Shown: positions 44,571 to 53,386 of the stretch, one piece after another
Layout: each line of letters opens with the position of its first letter
Position numbering within the stretch: the first letter of the stretch is position 1
Source: Prosthecobacter sp.
GTDB lineage: Bacteria; Verrucomicrobiota; Verrucomicrobiia; Verrucomicrobiales; Verrucomicrobiaceae
Length of the DNA stretch: 64,000 nt
Assembly (NCBI GenBank): GCA_021733925.1
Contig: JAIPJY010000007.1
Span: 62,001-126,000, forward strand
Direction of reading: 5' to 3'
Notes under the pieces: model-generated
The model's database searches: none
Told to the model about the DNA's origin: nothing
The model's input: the letters and a program-made list of their open reading frames with translations, nothing else
Position numbers and translations under genes: made by a program

Positions 44571-45287
44571 TCAGAGTTGCTTGGTGCTGATGTCACTGCC
44601 ACGCAGCCCCGTCTTGAAAGCGGCGGCGCGCAGGGTGCTGCCAGGGATGAATTCAATGGGTGCTGTGTAGAGCGTCCCTGTCGCGGGAGAAGGCGTGCTG
44701 CCGTTCTCCGTCCAGTAGATCGCCGCGCCAGAAGTGCCGCAGGTGATGGTGGCATCAGAGCCGCCGATGGTGATCTGGGGCCGCTGCACAAACGCACGCG
44801 GTGTGATGCCTGCATCACGGCGGAACCGCACGTCATAAGCCACGCGCCCTTCCAGGTTCACTTCCTTGAGCGCATTGCGGCTGTCCGCTGTCAGCACGCC
44901 GTAGCCGGGATTCCAGTGATGCAGCGCAGAGAGAACATTGAGCGCGCCTTGTTCAGCGGTGATCTGCGTACCGTCATCACCCATGTTCACGAGAGGGTTC
45001 TCAATCACACGCACCGTCTGCACCAGCTCCAGCTGCGGTCCAGGCACGTTCGGTGCTGGCACCTCGCCTTCGCTCATCATGATGATCACGGCCAGCCCAC
45101 CTTTGAAGGTCTCACCCGTTTCCACCTGCACCAGGCCAGCCAGCGCGTTGTCGATGTTCGACTGGATCAGCGTCGCGTCTTCAGCATCGCGGGGCCGCGA
45201 AACAATCACCTGCACTCCGGCAAACAATTCATCGGCGCGCAGCATGGCGGCGATGTCGAGCTGGAGTTGTTGCAGGGCGTCTGGCAT
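44571..45287 (-). CDS. Tail-completion-position protein with C-terminal CHB_HEX_C-like domain
   Basis: A 238-residue protein. Residues 1-170 (MPDALQQLQLDIAAMLRADE, LAGLVQVETGETFKGGLAVI, LNVLSALHHWNPGYGVLTAD) look like a tail terminator/completion domain. The last 60 residues (TCGTSGAAIYWTENGSTPSP, GTLYTAPIEF, LRAAAFKTGLRGSDIS) match the CHB_HEX_C-type domain of chitobiases and many outer-surface proteins. That fusion is unusual. The start at ATG 45287 is used; a GTG at 45302 is also possible. The 28-bp prophage repeat lies 31-58 bases upstream of ATG 45287. Confidence 0.6.
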   Translation of the reverse strand: MPDALQQLQLDIAAMLRADELFAGVQVIVSRPRDAEDATLIQSNIDNALAGLVQVETGETFKGGLAVIIMMSEGEVPAPNVPGPQLELVQTVRVIENPLVNMGDDGTQITAEQGALNVLSALHHWNPGYGVLTADSRNALKEVNLEGRVAYDVRFRRDAGITPRAFVQRPQITIGGSDATITCGTSGAAIYWTENGSTPSPATGTLYTAPIEFIPGSTLRAAAFKTGLRGSDISTKQL

Positions 45288-45317
45288 GCCCCATGCAACC
45301 ACGTTGCAGGCATCTCA

Positions 45318-45345
45318 GCACCTGACCAGGACGACCAGATGTCAG
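45318..45345 (-). promoter_or_regulatory. 28-bp prophage repeat, copy 1
   Basis: One of three exact copies (others at 53151-53178 and 58727-58754). On the plus strand it reads GCACCTGACCAGG... and ends CCAGATGTCAG. It has a GACCAG direct repeat with 9-base period and CTGAC...GTCAG ends in inverted arrangement. It fills most of the 64-base gap before the tail gene block. Late promoter, activator site or module linker are all possible. Confidence 0.7.
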
Positions 45346-45351
45346 CCCTTC

Positions 45352-45957
45352 TCAGGCTCGTATCGCTCTCGCCAGCTCAGCATCGACATGCCTTTGTGCC
45401 GCCTTCTCCACCACGGCCAGAAAGTCGGCATCATCCGGCAGCAGGCCACGATCCTGCGGCAGTGTCACGCTCTTCTTGAGCAGGTACAGGAATTCGATTT
45501 TGCTCTTGTCGATCCGCCGCGCCAGAAAGGCCGCACCGCGTTTGGACTTGAACACAAAGAGATCGTCAAACTCACCCGCCCGCTTGCCATAGGCTTCTTT
45601 GCTCCATGGGATCGTCAGCATCTTGGCCTGCTTCGCGGTCACTGTCACAGGCCCAAAGGCACGCTTGAAGATCTCGCCCTGCAGCGTCAGACGCACCCGC
45701 CCTGGGGAGCCCTGGCCGCGCACACTTTCACTGCCCGTCGCCAGCTTTTCCAGATAGCCTGTGACGGGTGCACCCAGCCGCGCTGCAGTCTTGTGGCGTG
45801 TGGTCGATGCACGTGCGATGTGCTCCCGCGTGAGGATTTCAAAATCATCAGCCAGCTCATCAAAGAAGCTGGCCTGGCTGGTGAAGTCGAGGCCATCCAG
45901 CAGCGCGGCGATGTTGCTGTCACCACCGTATTCAAGCTGGATGCTGATCGCACTCAT
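45352..45957 (-). CDS. Head-tail joining / virion morphogenesis-like protein
   Basis: A 201-residue protein beginning MSAISIQLEYGGDSNIAALL. The N-terminal 60 residues are helical (FFDELADDFEILTREHIARA), and the LAT/LTL-rich region and basic segments (VTVTAKQAKMLTIPWSKEAY) resemble proteins of the gp10/virion morphogenesis group that join head and tail. It is the last gene of the head block before the tail block. Its start overlaps the stop of the upstream gene by 4 bases. Confidence 0.5.
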   Translation of the reverse strand: MSAISIQLEYGGDSNIAALLDGLDFTSQASFFDELADDFEILTREHIARASTTRHKTAARLGAPVTGYLEKLATGSESVRGQGSPGRVRLTLQGEIFKRAFGPVTVTAKQAKMLTIPWSKEAYGKRAGEFDDLFVFKSKRGAAFLARRIDKSKIEFLYLLKKSVTLPQDRGLLPDDADFLAVVEKAAQRHVDAELARAIRA

Positions 45958-46865
45958 AAGAGCCCGGCTGCACGGCGGCGTTCACGATCGGCAAAGTTTG
46001 CCTTGAGTCGCAGCAGCATCGCAATCCTGGCATTGTCGGCGGCGCTGCGTTCAGGCTTGGCCGCCAGCTTGGGCAGGGCATTGCTGGCTGGCTCTGTCAG
46101 AGACACGGCGGCAGTCGCTGCCATCACACCCGGCTCATGTTTCTTCCATTCATCCAGCGGCACTTCACGCCAGCCCATGCCGCTGTTGAAAGCAAAGGGC
46201 GGATGGTCCGTGTTCAGCGCATCGGCAAACAGCGCGGATGATCCCAGCGCCTGCCAGATGGGCGAGCCTTTGAGCGCCAGCATGTGGCCTTCAGTGAAGG
46301 CTTTACGCGAGGCCGCTTCCCAGTTCACATTATCAGCCGCAGTCTCCCAGCGCTTGTGCCATTCGCGCTGATGCTCGCTGGTGAATTTCATCAGGCGCAC
46401 CAGCTCCCACGCCGGGTAGCGAACGCTGCGGTCCATGCCGCGCAGCTTCATCCCAAGCCCGCGTGCCAGTTGTCCCTGAGTGTCCATGATCAGGTTGAGA
46501 CGCTTCCCGCTGCTCAGATCTCGCAGAGAACCTGCAGCAGCCGGGGGAATGCCCAGCTCAGCATCGCCGGGAAAACCTTGCTCAGGGTTGTAGCCCAGCT
46601 TCACCAGCATGCGCCTGGCTTCAATGCGGAGCTGTGCCAGATCGTTGTTGATGCCCTCGCCCTTCACAGCGCGGTCCACCAGCTTCTTGAGTTCCCGCAG
46701 GTATTGCAGATTGGCCGTGCGTGCGGAGAAAAACACCCGCTCTTTCAGCCGCAGTGTCATCTCCTGAATCTCGGCGCTGCCCATCGCCGTTGGCAGCAGG
46801 CTGCGTTCACGCGCCAGGCGCATGGCCTGAGTGATGGCGTCAGAGATGGCGAGTTTGACTGACAC
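45954..46865 (-). CDS. Phage minor head / head morphogenesis-like protein
   Basis: A 303-residue helical protein. The central part (MDTQGQLARGLGMKLRGMDR; YPAWELVRLMKFTSEHQREW) and the motif DALNTDHPPFAFNSGMGWRE recall the C-terminal region of minor head proteins of the Mu gpF/SPP1 gp7 group. The N-terminal portion is coiled. It lies between connector and head-tail joining genes. The assignment is moderate; family identity needs a profile search. Confidence 0.45.
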   Translation of the reverse strand: MSVKLAISDAITQAMRLARERSLLPTAMGSAEIQEMTLRLKERVFFSARTANLQYLRELKKLVDRAVKGEGINNDLAQLRIEARRMLVKLGYNPEQGFPGDAELGIPPAAAGSLRDLSSGKRLNLIMDTQGQLARGLGMKLRGMDRSVRYPAWELVRLMKFTSEHQREWHKRWETAADNVNWEAASRKAFTEGHMLALKGSPIWQALGSSALFADALNTDHPPFAFNSGMGWREVPLDEWKKHEPGVMAATAAVSLTEPASNALPKLAAKPERSAADNARIAMLLRLKANFADRERRRAAGLL

Positions 46866-46874
46866 GGGGGTAGG

Positions 46875-47339
46875 TCACAGCAGGCCGCTGGTGTTCTCGA
46901 TCGAGAATTGATTCGGGCGCGATGAACTCGCCACCTCAATGTATCCGCCCGTGGCCTGCTCATCCAAAGGCGCGGCGGTGACAGGTGGCACCACTTGAAT
47001 CTTGCCAGATGACAGACGGTCCAGTTCATCAAAGGCTTTCTCCCAGGCCTTGACCCGCAGATCATCCAGCAGGCTGCGCATGGATGGCAGCTTGATGATG
47101 AACTCATACACCCACAGCGCAAAGAACGCGCTCTCCAGCTCATCCGGGATCGTGCCCTCTTCACCGCGCTTGACGTCCACCGGCACACGCCCGCGAATCC
47201 GCGTCACTTGCGTGCTGATCACCTTTTCTGCCAGCTCCACGGCATCCTGCCCCTGGGACTTGGCCGCACTCGAAAGCGCAGGCCATTCCTTGGGGATGCG
47301 GTCCTTGCATTCCTGCAGTGTGGGTGTGATCCAGGCCAT
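46875..47339 (-). CDS. Mu gp36-like (DUF1320-type) connector protein
   Basis: A 154-residue protein. The N-terminus MAWITPTLQECKDRIPKEWP and the helical middle with ESAFFALWVYEFIIKLPSMR are similar to small head completion proteins of the DUF1320 group found after the capsid gene in Mu-like phages. The C-terminus is low-complexity. Position after the capsid gene supports it. Confidence 0.5.
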   Translation of the reverse strand: MAWITPTLQECKDRIPKEWPALSSAAKSQGQDAVELAEKVISTQVTRIRGRVPVDVKRGEEGTIPDELESAFFALWVYEFIIKLPSMRSLLDDLRVKAWEKAFDELDRLSSGKIQVVPPVTAAPLDEQATGGYIEVASSSRPNQFSIENTSGLL

Positions 47340-47387
47340 GAGATAGAAAGTAGCGCGGGCAATCCTGCCCGCTGTTCGGCGGATGGG

Positions 47388-48026
47388 TTATTCCTTGCTC
47401 GCTGCCGCATCATGGGCCGTGAACACTTCACGTACTTCCTTGATGTTGCTGGCGCTGCGGAGCTGCGTGATGAGGGTTGCGACGGAAGCATTGGAACTGC
47501 CCTCAAGCAGATCTTGAGCGGCTTTCAATTCAGCTTCCAAAGCATCACGCTGGCGCGTCAGATTGACGACGGCTTCCTGATCAGCCTTGGCAGCGTCCTG
47601 GGCTTCCTTGAGCCAATTCTCCACTTCGATGTTACGCTGAGTGAGATTTTCCACATTGATGCGCAGACCTTCAATCACTTCGCTGTTGTCACCGGGAATT
47701 CCAAGCACTGGGATGGTGTTTAAGCCGGGCGGCTCTTCAGCGATCACGATCTCAAGCTCAGGGAACTGCTCACGCACCTCAGCGATGATCTTGTCCAGAT
47801 CTGCACGTGAAAGCCGGAACTTGCTCGCATGCGCCTGCACCATGCCTGCCGCTGCTTTCACACGCTTCAAGGCTTCGGCCTCAGGCGGGTTCTTGAGATC
47901 CTGCTCCACTTGGGAAAGGATGGCAGCGGCGATGAGCTGATCATTCAGCCCTGCAGCAGCCTTTTCGCGCCAGAGTTGAGGATGATTGGACTTGATGGAA
48001 TTGAGGGTTTCTTGGGGCAGGTTCAT
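47388..48026 (-). CDS. Coiled-coil phage protein of the head region
   Basis: A 212-residue helical protein. It starts MNLPQETLNSIKSNHPQLWR, and its C-terminal half is a long coiled coil (RINVENLTQRNIEVENWLKE, NLTRQRDALEAELKAAQDLL). It lies directly after the capsid gene. It could be a scaffold-like or head-completion factor. ATG 48026 was chosen because the upstream in-frame part is outside the helical region. Family not recognised. Confidence 0.5.
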   Translation of the reverse strand: MNLPQETLNSIKSNHPQLWREKAAAGLNDQLIAAAILSQVEQDLKNPPEAEALKRVKAAAGMVQAHASKFRLSRADLDKIIAEVREQFPELEIVIAEEPPGLNTIPVLGIPGDNSEVIEGLRINVENLTQRNIEVENWLKEAQDAAKADQEAVVNLTRQRDALEAELKAAQDLLEGSSNASVATLITQLRSASNIKEVREVFTAHDAAASKE

Positions 48027-48131
48027 GATCGTGGGATGTTGGTGTGTGGGTGGCGTTGGATGGCTCACAACTGCGCACCGCTTTGGCAGCGATGCGCAGC
48101 GGGTGAATCATCAGCCCGAAGGCTGCTAAAC

Positions 48132-49271
48132 TCAGCTCCAGGTGATGGTGCGCTTGCGGAGGCCCACCGTGCTGGTCACGACGTTGCGTGCGTAGCAGTC
48201 GACGATGATCTTCACGCGATGCGTGCCGACTTCGATCCACACGCGCATGGCCCCGCCTGTGGCGATGTGCTGGAAGCGCTTCACGTTGCTGCTGTCCATC
48301 GGCATCAGGCCGCTGCGGGCGTTGTAGGCATAGACCTTGGCACCCAGCAGCGCCGCCGCTGCCGTGGCGCTGCTGCGATAGCGTGCCTTCAGAGAGAGCA
48401 CGTCATCCACCTGCAGGTATTCTGCGAGGCGCTGCATCGTCCACCCGCCATGCTCAGAGCCATTGGTGCGTGTGGGCACTTCATAGGCATCCATGCGGTA
48501 ATGGCCTGCACCCTGACCGAGCACAACAACGTTGGCATCTTCACCACGGGCATCACCGCAGTTCTTGACCATCTCACGGATGTTGCCATCCGGGTTGGCG
48601 GCAGCATCACCCCAGTTCTTGCTGGTGTCGGCGGTGGCTGCCGCGTCGATCTTCGCCAGCGCATCCGCAATGAGGCTGCGCAGGATCAGGTTGCGGCGGC
48701 TCTGCACCACGGCCTGCTGCATCTCAGGCACCAGTCCGCCCTGGTCGATGTCGAGATACGTGATGATGCCGAGGTTGTCCACCGCACCATCGACCACGCT
48801 GCCGGTGATCTTGGTTTCAGCAAACTCACCGTTCACAGGGCGTGCGAGCTGCGCGATTTCCCGCTTCTGCATTTCTTCCGACTCGGTTTCCGAGAGGTAG
48901 GAAAAGCGCAGGCCACCCACCGCTGCCATCGGGCAGAGGCGGTCCAGAATCTCCTGCAGGTTTTCGCGATCGCGAATGCCGGTGGAGAACTGCGTGAGGG
49001 GTTGGGACAGCGCCATGGTGCCCGCAGCCAGGTTGCCATCATTGGCGGCTTCGATCACGTTGCCAGAACGCCAGGCGGCGCTCAGCTCGGTTTCATTGGC
49101 GGCATAGATCACGCCCGCCTTGGCATGATTGAAGCCAGGGTCAGACGAGAGAGAGCCCGGGGTGATGATCAGCGAGTCGAGCCCGCGATCGTTGGCAGCC
49201 ATCGGGCCGCTGGAGAAGCAGCGCTGCAGGGCCATGCTGGCCAGAGCGAAGATAGAGAAGTTCAGTTTCAT
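48132..49271 (-). CDS. Major capsid protein (putative)
   Basis: A 379-residue protein in the major capsid position, after protease-scaffold and decoration genes. Typical capsid-like features are DGAVDNLGIITYLDIDQGGL, a QQAVVQSRRNLILRSLIADALA helix, and the C-terminal RVWIEVGTHRVKIIVDCYAR strand. Its N-terminus MKLNFSIFALASMALQRCFS resembles the protease-scaffold N-terminus (MKLNASIQTLLAAL). AAND or AANE occurs at about residues 24, 57 and 74, all within the first quarter, where a delta-domain would be cut off. HK97-like fold is inferred. Confidence 0.65.
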   Translation of the reverse strand: MKLNFSIFALASMALQRCFSSGPMAANDRGLDSLIITPGSLSSDPGFNHAKAGVIYAANETELSAAWRSGNVIEAANDGNLAAGTMALSQPLTQFSTGIRDRENLQEILDRLCPMAAVGGLRFSYLSETESEEMQKREIAQLARPVNGEFAETKITGSVVDGAVDNLGIITYLDIDQGGLVPEMQQAVVQSRRNLILRSLIADALAKIDAAATADTSKNWGDAAANPDGNIREMVKNCGDARGEDANVVVLGQGAGHYRMDAYEVPTRTNGSEHGGWTMQRLAEYLQVDDVLSLKARYRSSATAAAALLGAKVYAYNARSGLMPMDSSNVKRFQHIATGGAMRVWIEVGTHRVKIIVDCYARNVVTSTVGLRKRTITWS

Positions 49272-49343
49272 GTGATTTGAATCAAGGGTGTGTTTGAATT
49301 GGGTTAAGCCGTGAATGAGTCGGAGGATTGAAGTGAAGAGGGA

Positions 49344-50153
49344 TCAGGAGAAGGCAGGCGGAGCGGCGGCGCCGGACAGGCCGACGATGATCCAGCCCAC
49401 CGTGTCATCGACGTATTCGAGTTCTGCGATGTCGAGTGCATCCGCGAAGACGATGGCGGTGAAGCCTGACTTGGTGGTCGGTGTCAGCGTGCCGTCTCCA
49501 CCATCCACAGCCAGTTCGATGCTCAGCCGCTGACCTGGCAGGCCGTTGGCGAGCGTCAGCGCTTCCGCGCCTCCGGTGGTTTTGCTCACGCGGCGTTTCG
49601 TCACCGGGATGGCCAGCGTTGCACCTGCGACGGTGTTGACGCCATTGGGCTCAACACGCGGGAAGCAGCTTTCCACTTCCACCACATCACCATCCGCGCC
49701 AGCAGCCGTGAGGATGCGCCCGACCAGCACCACACCTGTGAGGCCAATCTTGCCGGAGGCTGCCGCATAGACCTTGACGCCGATCGTTGCCATCGCTTCA
49801 GAGGCCACCATCTTCACGGTTTTCTCTTTGCCCAGCAGGATCACTTTTTGCGTGAGGCCGGTGCTCGACTCGATGTTGTCGACCGTGCCCAGGGGCAGGT
49901 TGGTGGCACCGCTCAGCGCGATCGTGGTGCCAGCCGTGGCACCGTCTTTCCACAGCAAGTGACGCGCCGTGACAGCGGCATCATTCGTGCGGTTCACAGA
50001 GCCGCAGTGGATGTCCACCGCAGCGTCGTAGGTATTGGCGGCGATGCAGTTGGATGAAGCTCCGAAGAGCCACTGGGAGGCGAGAGCCAGAGCGCCGCAG
50101 AGAACTGCGAGCACGCCGGTGATTTGATTGCGCATATAGCGTTTTGTATTCAT
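49344..50153 (-). CDS. Capsid decoration-like protein with N-terminal hydrophobic segment
   Basis: A 269-residue protein between the protease-scaffold gene and the major capsid gene, where decoration (gpD, DUF2190-like) proteins lie. The body is small-residue-rich with strand repeats (RHLLWKDGATAGTTIALSGA, VVLVGRILTAAGADGDVVEV). The N-terminus MNTKRYMRNQITGVLAVLCG continues hydrophobic, like a signal peptide or membrane anchor, followed by CIAANTYDAAVDIHC. That start is unusual for a decoration protein. Confidence 0.5.
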   Translation of the reverse strand: MNTKRYMRNQITGVLAVLCGALALASQWLFGASSNCIAANTYDAAVDIHCGSVNRTNDAAVTARHLLWKDGATAGTTIALSGATNLPLGTVDNIESSTGLTQKVILLGKEKTVKMVASEAMATIGVKVYAAASGKIGLTGVVLVGRILTAAGADGDVVEVESCFPRVEPNGVNTVAGATLAIPVTKRRVSKTTGGAEALTLANGLPGQRLSIELAVDGGDGTLTPTTKSGFTAIVFADALDIAELEYVDDTVGWIIVGLSGAAAPPAFS

Positions 50154-50204
50154 GGGTGTGTTGGTTTGCGTTTTCGTTTTCAGCCGACGTGCGTCGGAGA
50201 TTTA

Positions 50205-51560
50205 TTAGTGATTGAAGAGTTCAGGCCTGAGGGCACGGGCGCGGTTCCAGGCGTATTCATGATCTCCCGGCCTGGCTGCGCCCCCCTTGGTGATTTCAGC
50301 GAGGCATTCATTGACCACCTCATCACGCATGCGGTTGCGGGCCGTGCGTTCGTTGGCGGCCATGATCAGCTTCCCGGCATCCTTGAGGTTGTCAGTCACA
50401 CCGCCGTTGAGTCCGAGTCTGGGCTTCGTCTTTCCCAGCTCAGCCAGGCGCTCATCCACGTCCGCCTCATTGGCGGCTTCGATCAGCTCTGTGCGCAAAG
50501 CGCCGGCATTGGCGTTGGTCACATAGCCTTGAGTGATCAGCAGCGCGACTGCTGACTCCACGCGGGCCGTGCGTGCGGCGGTGAATCGAGCCTCAGCAGA
50601 CGCGGCCTTCTCATTGGCTGCCGTGATGTCAGACTCATGCTGCGCTTCATTCGCCGCCGTGGCTGCAACCTGGCTGCACAGGCTTTGCAGCAGCTCATCA
50701 TGGCTGGCTTCATTCGCCGCCGTTGGAACGGCGGCACGCATGCTGGCGATCTGCGCCTGCATCTCCACTTTGCGAACGCGACTCCACTTCGCATCCTGCA
50801 GCAGGGCATTGATGGCGGAGAGCATGGTCACCTCATCATCATCAGCCTTGATGAACCCTTCAGCGACGAAGGGAGCGAGCAGCTTTGCGATGTCGATCGC
50901 ACCGGTAGTCGTCGCCTCATTGCCCGCCATGAGAGGTGGCACATTGATGTTGGGATTGTTGGTGAGGCCACCGCTGTGCAGGGAGTGAGGGCGAAACACA
51001 GGCAGGCCGTTTTTAATCTCCTGTCTGCCGCTGGCATCCATGACCTTTTTCATGCGCCATTGCGGCGTGTGGTAAATGAGCTGCTGATCTTCCACCTCTT
51101 CCTTGCCAAGCTTGTTGTACTTCGGAATCAGCCGGATGGAATCCTGCGTGACCTCGACACTCTTCACAAATCCACGTGCTCTTTTGTCGGGATACTTCGC
51201 GGCTTCCGTGGCGTTCGGGTGGTAGGGATGCCCGACAAAAATAGGACGGCCCATGAAGGCGCTCTTGAGCGTGCCCATGATGCCGCCCATGTCCGCCGCC
51301 ATTTGATTCCCCGCCTCAGCGTCGATGCGCTGCAGCCCGCGTACCATTCGGCCATCCACGGAAACATTCACAGGCACTTCACCAAACGGCACAACCATCA
51401 CGCCTTCAATCTCGACGTCATAGGTCTGCTCGTTGGCAGCCAGGAAGTCAGCATCATCCACCGCATCATTGGCGGCGATGCAGATGCCATGCCGTGGTGA
51501 ACGGCGCAGAGGCTTCCCGAGAGCAGCCAGGAGAGTTTGAATAGAGGCGTTGAGTTTCAT
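50205..51560 (-). CDS. Mu gpI-like prohead protease fused to scaffold region
   Basis: A 451-residue protein. The N-terminal half resembles Mu gpI-type proteases (VEIEGVMVVPFGEVPVNVSV; GRPIFVGHPYHPNATEAAKY with the His; RGFVKSVEVTQDSIRLIPKY). The C-terminal half is an Ala/Glu-rich helical scaffold region. AAN[DE] occurs seven times (about residues 29, 40, 281, 300, 311, 359, 399) plus one AGNE (about 212). In Mu the same gene layout yields protease and scaffold; the scaffold is cut up after head assembly. The repeated tetrapeptide may be the cleavage site. Confidence 0.65.
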   Translation of the reverse strand: MKLNASIQTLLAALGKPLRRSPRHGICIAANDAVDDADFLAANEQTYDVEIEGVMVVPFGEVPVNVSVDGRMVRGLQRIDAEAGNQMAADMGGIMGTLKSAFMGRPIFVGHPYHPNATEAAKYPDKRARGFVKSVEVTQDSIRLIPKYNKLGKEEVEDQQLIYHTPQWRMKKVMDASGRQEIKNGLPVFRPHSLHSGGLTNNPNINVPPLMAGNEATTTGAIDIAKLLAPFVAEGFIKADDDEVTMLSAINALLQDAKWSRVRKVEMQAQIASMRAAVPTAANEASHDELLQSLCSQVAATAANEAQHESDITAANEKAASAEARFTAARTARVESAVALLITQGYVTNANAGALRTELIEAANEADVDERLAELGKTKPRLGLNGGVTDNLKDAGKLIMAANERTARNRMRDEVVNECLAEITKGGAARPGDHEYAWNRARALRPELFNH

Positions 51561-51585
51561 GCGTGGATTCGGGTTGTGTTGAGGT

Positions 51586-53118
51586 TCAGGATTCGCCAGC
51601 CAGGGCGCGCAGAAATTCAGTCGCGACGATGACCTCCAGGGCCTGCGTGCTCGCGTCCTGGTCGATCACCCTGGCTTCGAGATCTTCCGCGTTGGCAGCC
51701 AGCGCATGCAGCGCATTGCGTGTGGCATCGGCTCCCTGGGCGGCATTGAGCGGCAGCAGCGCTTCAATCAAAGGCCTGGCATCGCGCAGGGTCGCGGAGG
51801 CAAAGGTATCACGCTCGCTGTTCTCCAGACGCTGCAGTGTGGCAGCTGCTTCATTCGCAGCCGTCGCCAGAGGGCTGGCAGGCACTGCAGGCGGTGTGGC
51901 TGGTTTGGCAGGTGGCGTGACCACCTGGCTTTCGTCATGCGTGCGGTTGAACCGCTCCGCCACATCTTCCACGCTGAGCTTGACGCCCAGGCTGGTCACG
52001 TGATCATCGACCTCCATCTCCATCTTCACATCCTGATTCTGCGGCGGGATGAGTTTGAAGAAGGCCAGCGGCTTGACGCCTACGCCGAATTGATCCGCGA
52101 TGATCCGCTTGTCGAGCTGCCGGTTGAACGTGCCACTCACAAAACGGCATCCCGCCGCTGTCATGAGATCCCCGTCATCACCCTGCAAGCTGGCACCCGC
52201 GCCGTTTTCACGGCTCATGGTTTTGAGATCACTGCCCAGGGCAATGGTCACCATCGCCCGTTTCATGGACTCAATGATCCAGCCGAACACCTGCTCCCCA
52301 TTGGAGGCCTTGTTGTCCAGGATGTTGAACTTGTCCCCCAGCGTGGTGGCGATGGTCAGATCATTCGCGAAGGATTTGAGCGCATCCACAAACCTGTCCC
52401 ATTCCTTGCTGCCGGGCTGCGCCTGCGTTTCTCCATGCACGGCGGGAATGCCAAAGCGCTGGCAGAAGTTGAGCGCATCCTGCAGTGGCAGGCGCTTGAA
52501 GATGTAGCAGATGCTCAGCGCCTTCATGAGGCAGCGATCGCTGGCAGCGATGAGCCAGTTCTCCGGGTCGGTGATTGCCTGCCCGGGCGTCGTGCCTTCC
52601 ACACCGGCCCACTGCAGCTTGCCCGTCGTATTGTCAAAGAGCGCAAGATTGCAGTAGCGGATGATGGCCGTCATGCCTTCTGCCGATGGCTGCCAGATGA
52701 TGCGCTGCGCACTGTAGCGGTAGAACCTCGCCTGGATCGTACGGCGGATCACCATTTCAATGTCGCTCTCGAAATTCCGGTCCAGCGCATCTTCATAGCC
52801 GAGGTTGGAATAGAAGTGCTTCAGCGCGGCCTGATGGCGCTCCGCTTCAGCCTGCAGTTCGTCTGGCACCTCTTCACCGATCAGCACGTCCCAGGGCTGG
52901 GATGACACCTGGTCGATGTATTTGGGCACGCAGACCGAAAGCGTCTCATCCCGCTCAATCATCTCATCCCAGGCCAGCGCCGTGGTCTTGAGCATCCCCC
53001 GGTCAAAGCCGTCCAGCAGTGAGGCCAGGCCGCGTGCCGTGACTCCGGGCAGGACATTGACCCGCTGCTGCTTCCAGCGGAGGGCGAGGTTTTCAGTGAT
53101 GGTGGAGTCGGGGGTCAA
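51586..53118 (-). CDS. Portal protein, Mu gp29/DUF935-like
   Basis: A 510-residue protein. The N-terminal TARGLASLLDGFDRGMLKTT with LAWDEMIERDETLSVCVPKY, the helical stretch HQAALKHFYSNLGYEDALDR, and the block FWWKALSIC-like LIAASDRCLMKALSICYIFK are characteristic of DUF935 portals. The later GSDLKTMSRENGAGASLQGD segment is also typical. Portals form the dodecameric DNA gate of the head. It starts with TTG at 53118, since the frame is closed just upstream. The 28-bp repeat lies 33-60 bases before it. Its C-terminus holds TAANEAAA and LAANAED. Confidence 0.85.
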   Translation of the reverse strand: MTPDSTITENLALRWKQQRVNVLPGVTARGLASLLDGFDRGMLKTTALAWDEMIERDETLSVCVPKYIDQVSSQPWDVLIGEEVPDELQAEAERHQAALKHFYSNLGYEDALDRNFESDIEMVIRRTIQARFYRYSAQRIIWQPSAEGMTAIIRYCNLALFDNTTGKLQWAGVEGTTPGQAITDPENWLIAASDRCLMKALSICYIFKRLPLQDALNFCQRFGIPAVHGETQAQPGSKEWDRFVDALKSFANDLTIATTLGDKFNILDNKASNGEQVFGWIIESMKRAMVTIALGSDLKTMSRENGAGASLQGDDGDLMTAAGCRFVSGTFNRQLDKRIIADQFGVGVKPLAFFKLIPPQNQDVKMEMEVDDHVTSLGVKLSVEDVAERFNRTHDESQVVTPPAKPATPPAVPASPLATAANEAAATLQRLENSERDTFASATLRDARPLIEALLPLNAAQGADATRNALHALAANAEDLEARVIDQDASTQALEVIVATEFLRALAGES

Positions 53119-53150
53119 GCGGACTCATCTTCTCACCGCCCCCCATCTCC

Positions 53151-53178
53151 GCACCTGACCAGGACGACCAGATGTCAG
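53151..53178 (-). promoter_or_regulatory. 28-bp prophage repeat, copy 2
   Basis: Identical to the copies at 45318-45345 and 58727-58754. It lies upstream of the portal gene in the 268-base gap 53119-53386 between terminase and portal. Nothing else in the gap is convincing; a TTG-initiated frame overlapping the terminase stop exists but has no family character. Confidence 0.7.
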
Positions 53179-53386
53179 TCTCAAATCTCCCGTTGGCACC
53201 CCTTTTCGGCTCCCGGGGGACGCACTGCCCCAAACTCTGCCACCTGCCACCCCGGCCCAAACCCGCCTTCAGGATCGCCGCCAGAACGCCCCTGCAACCC
53301 GCCTGCAAGGTTTTTGAGGCGTTTGAGCCCCCCGGATGGTGTCAGAGTAGCGGAATCGGGGTTTTGGAGCGCAAAACCGGCCCTGC

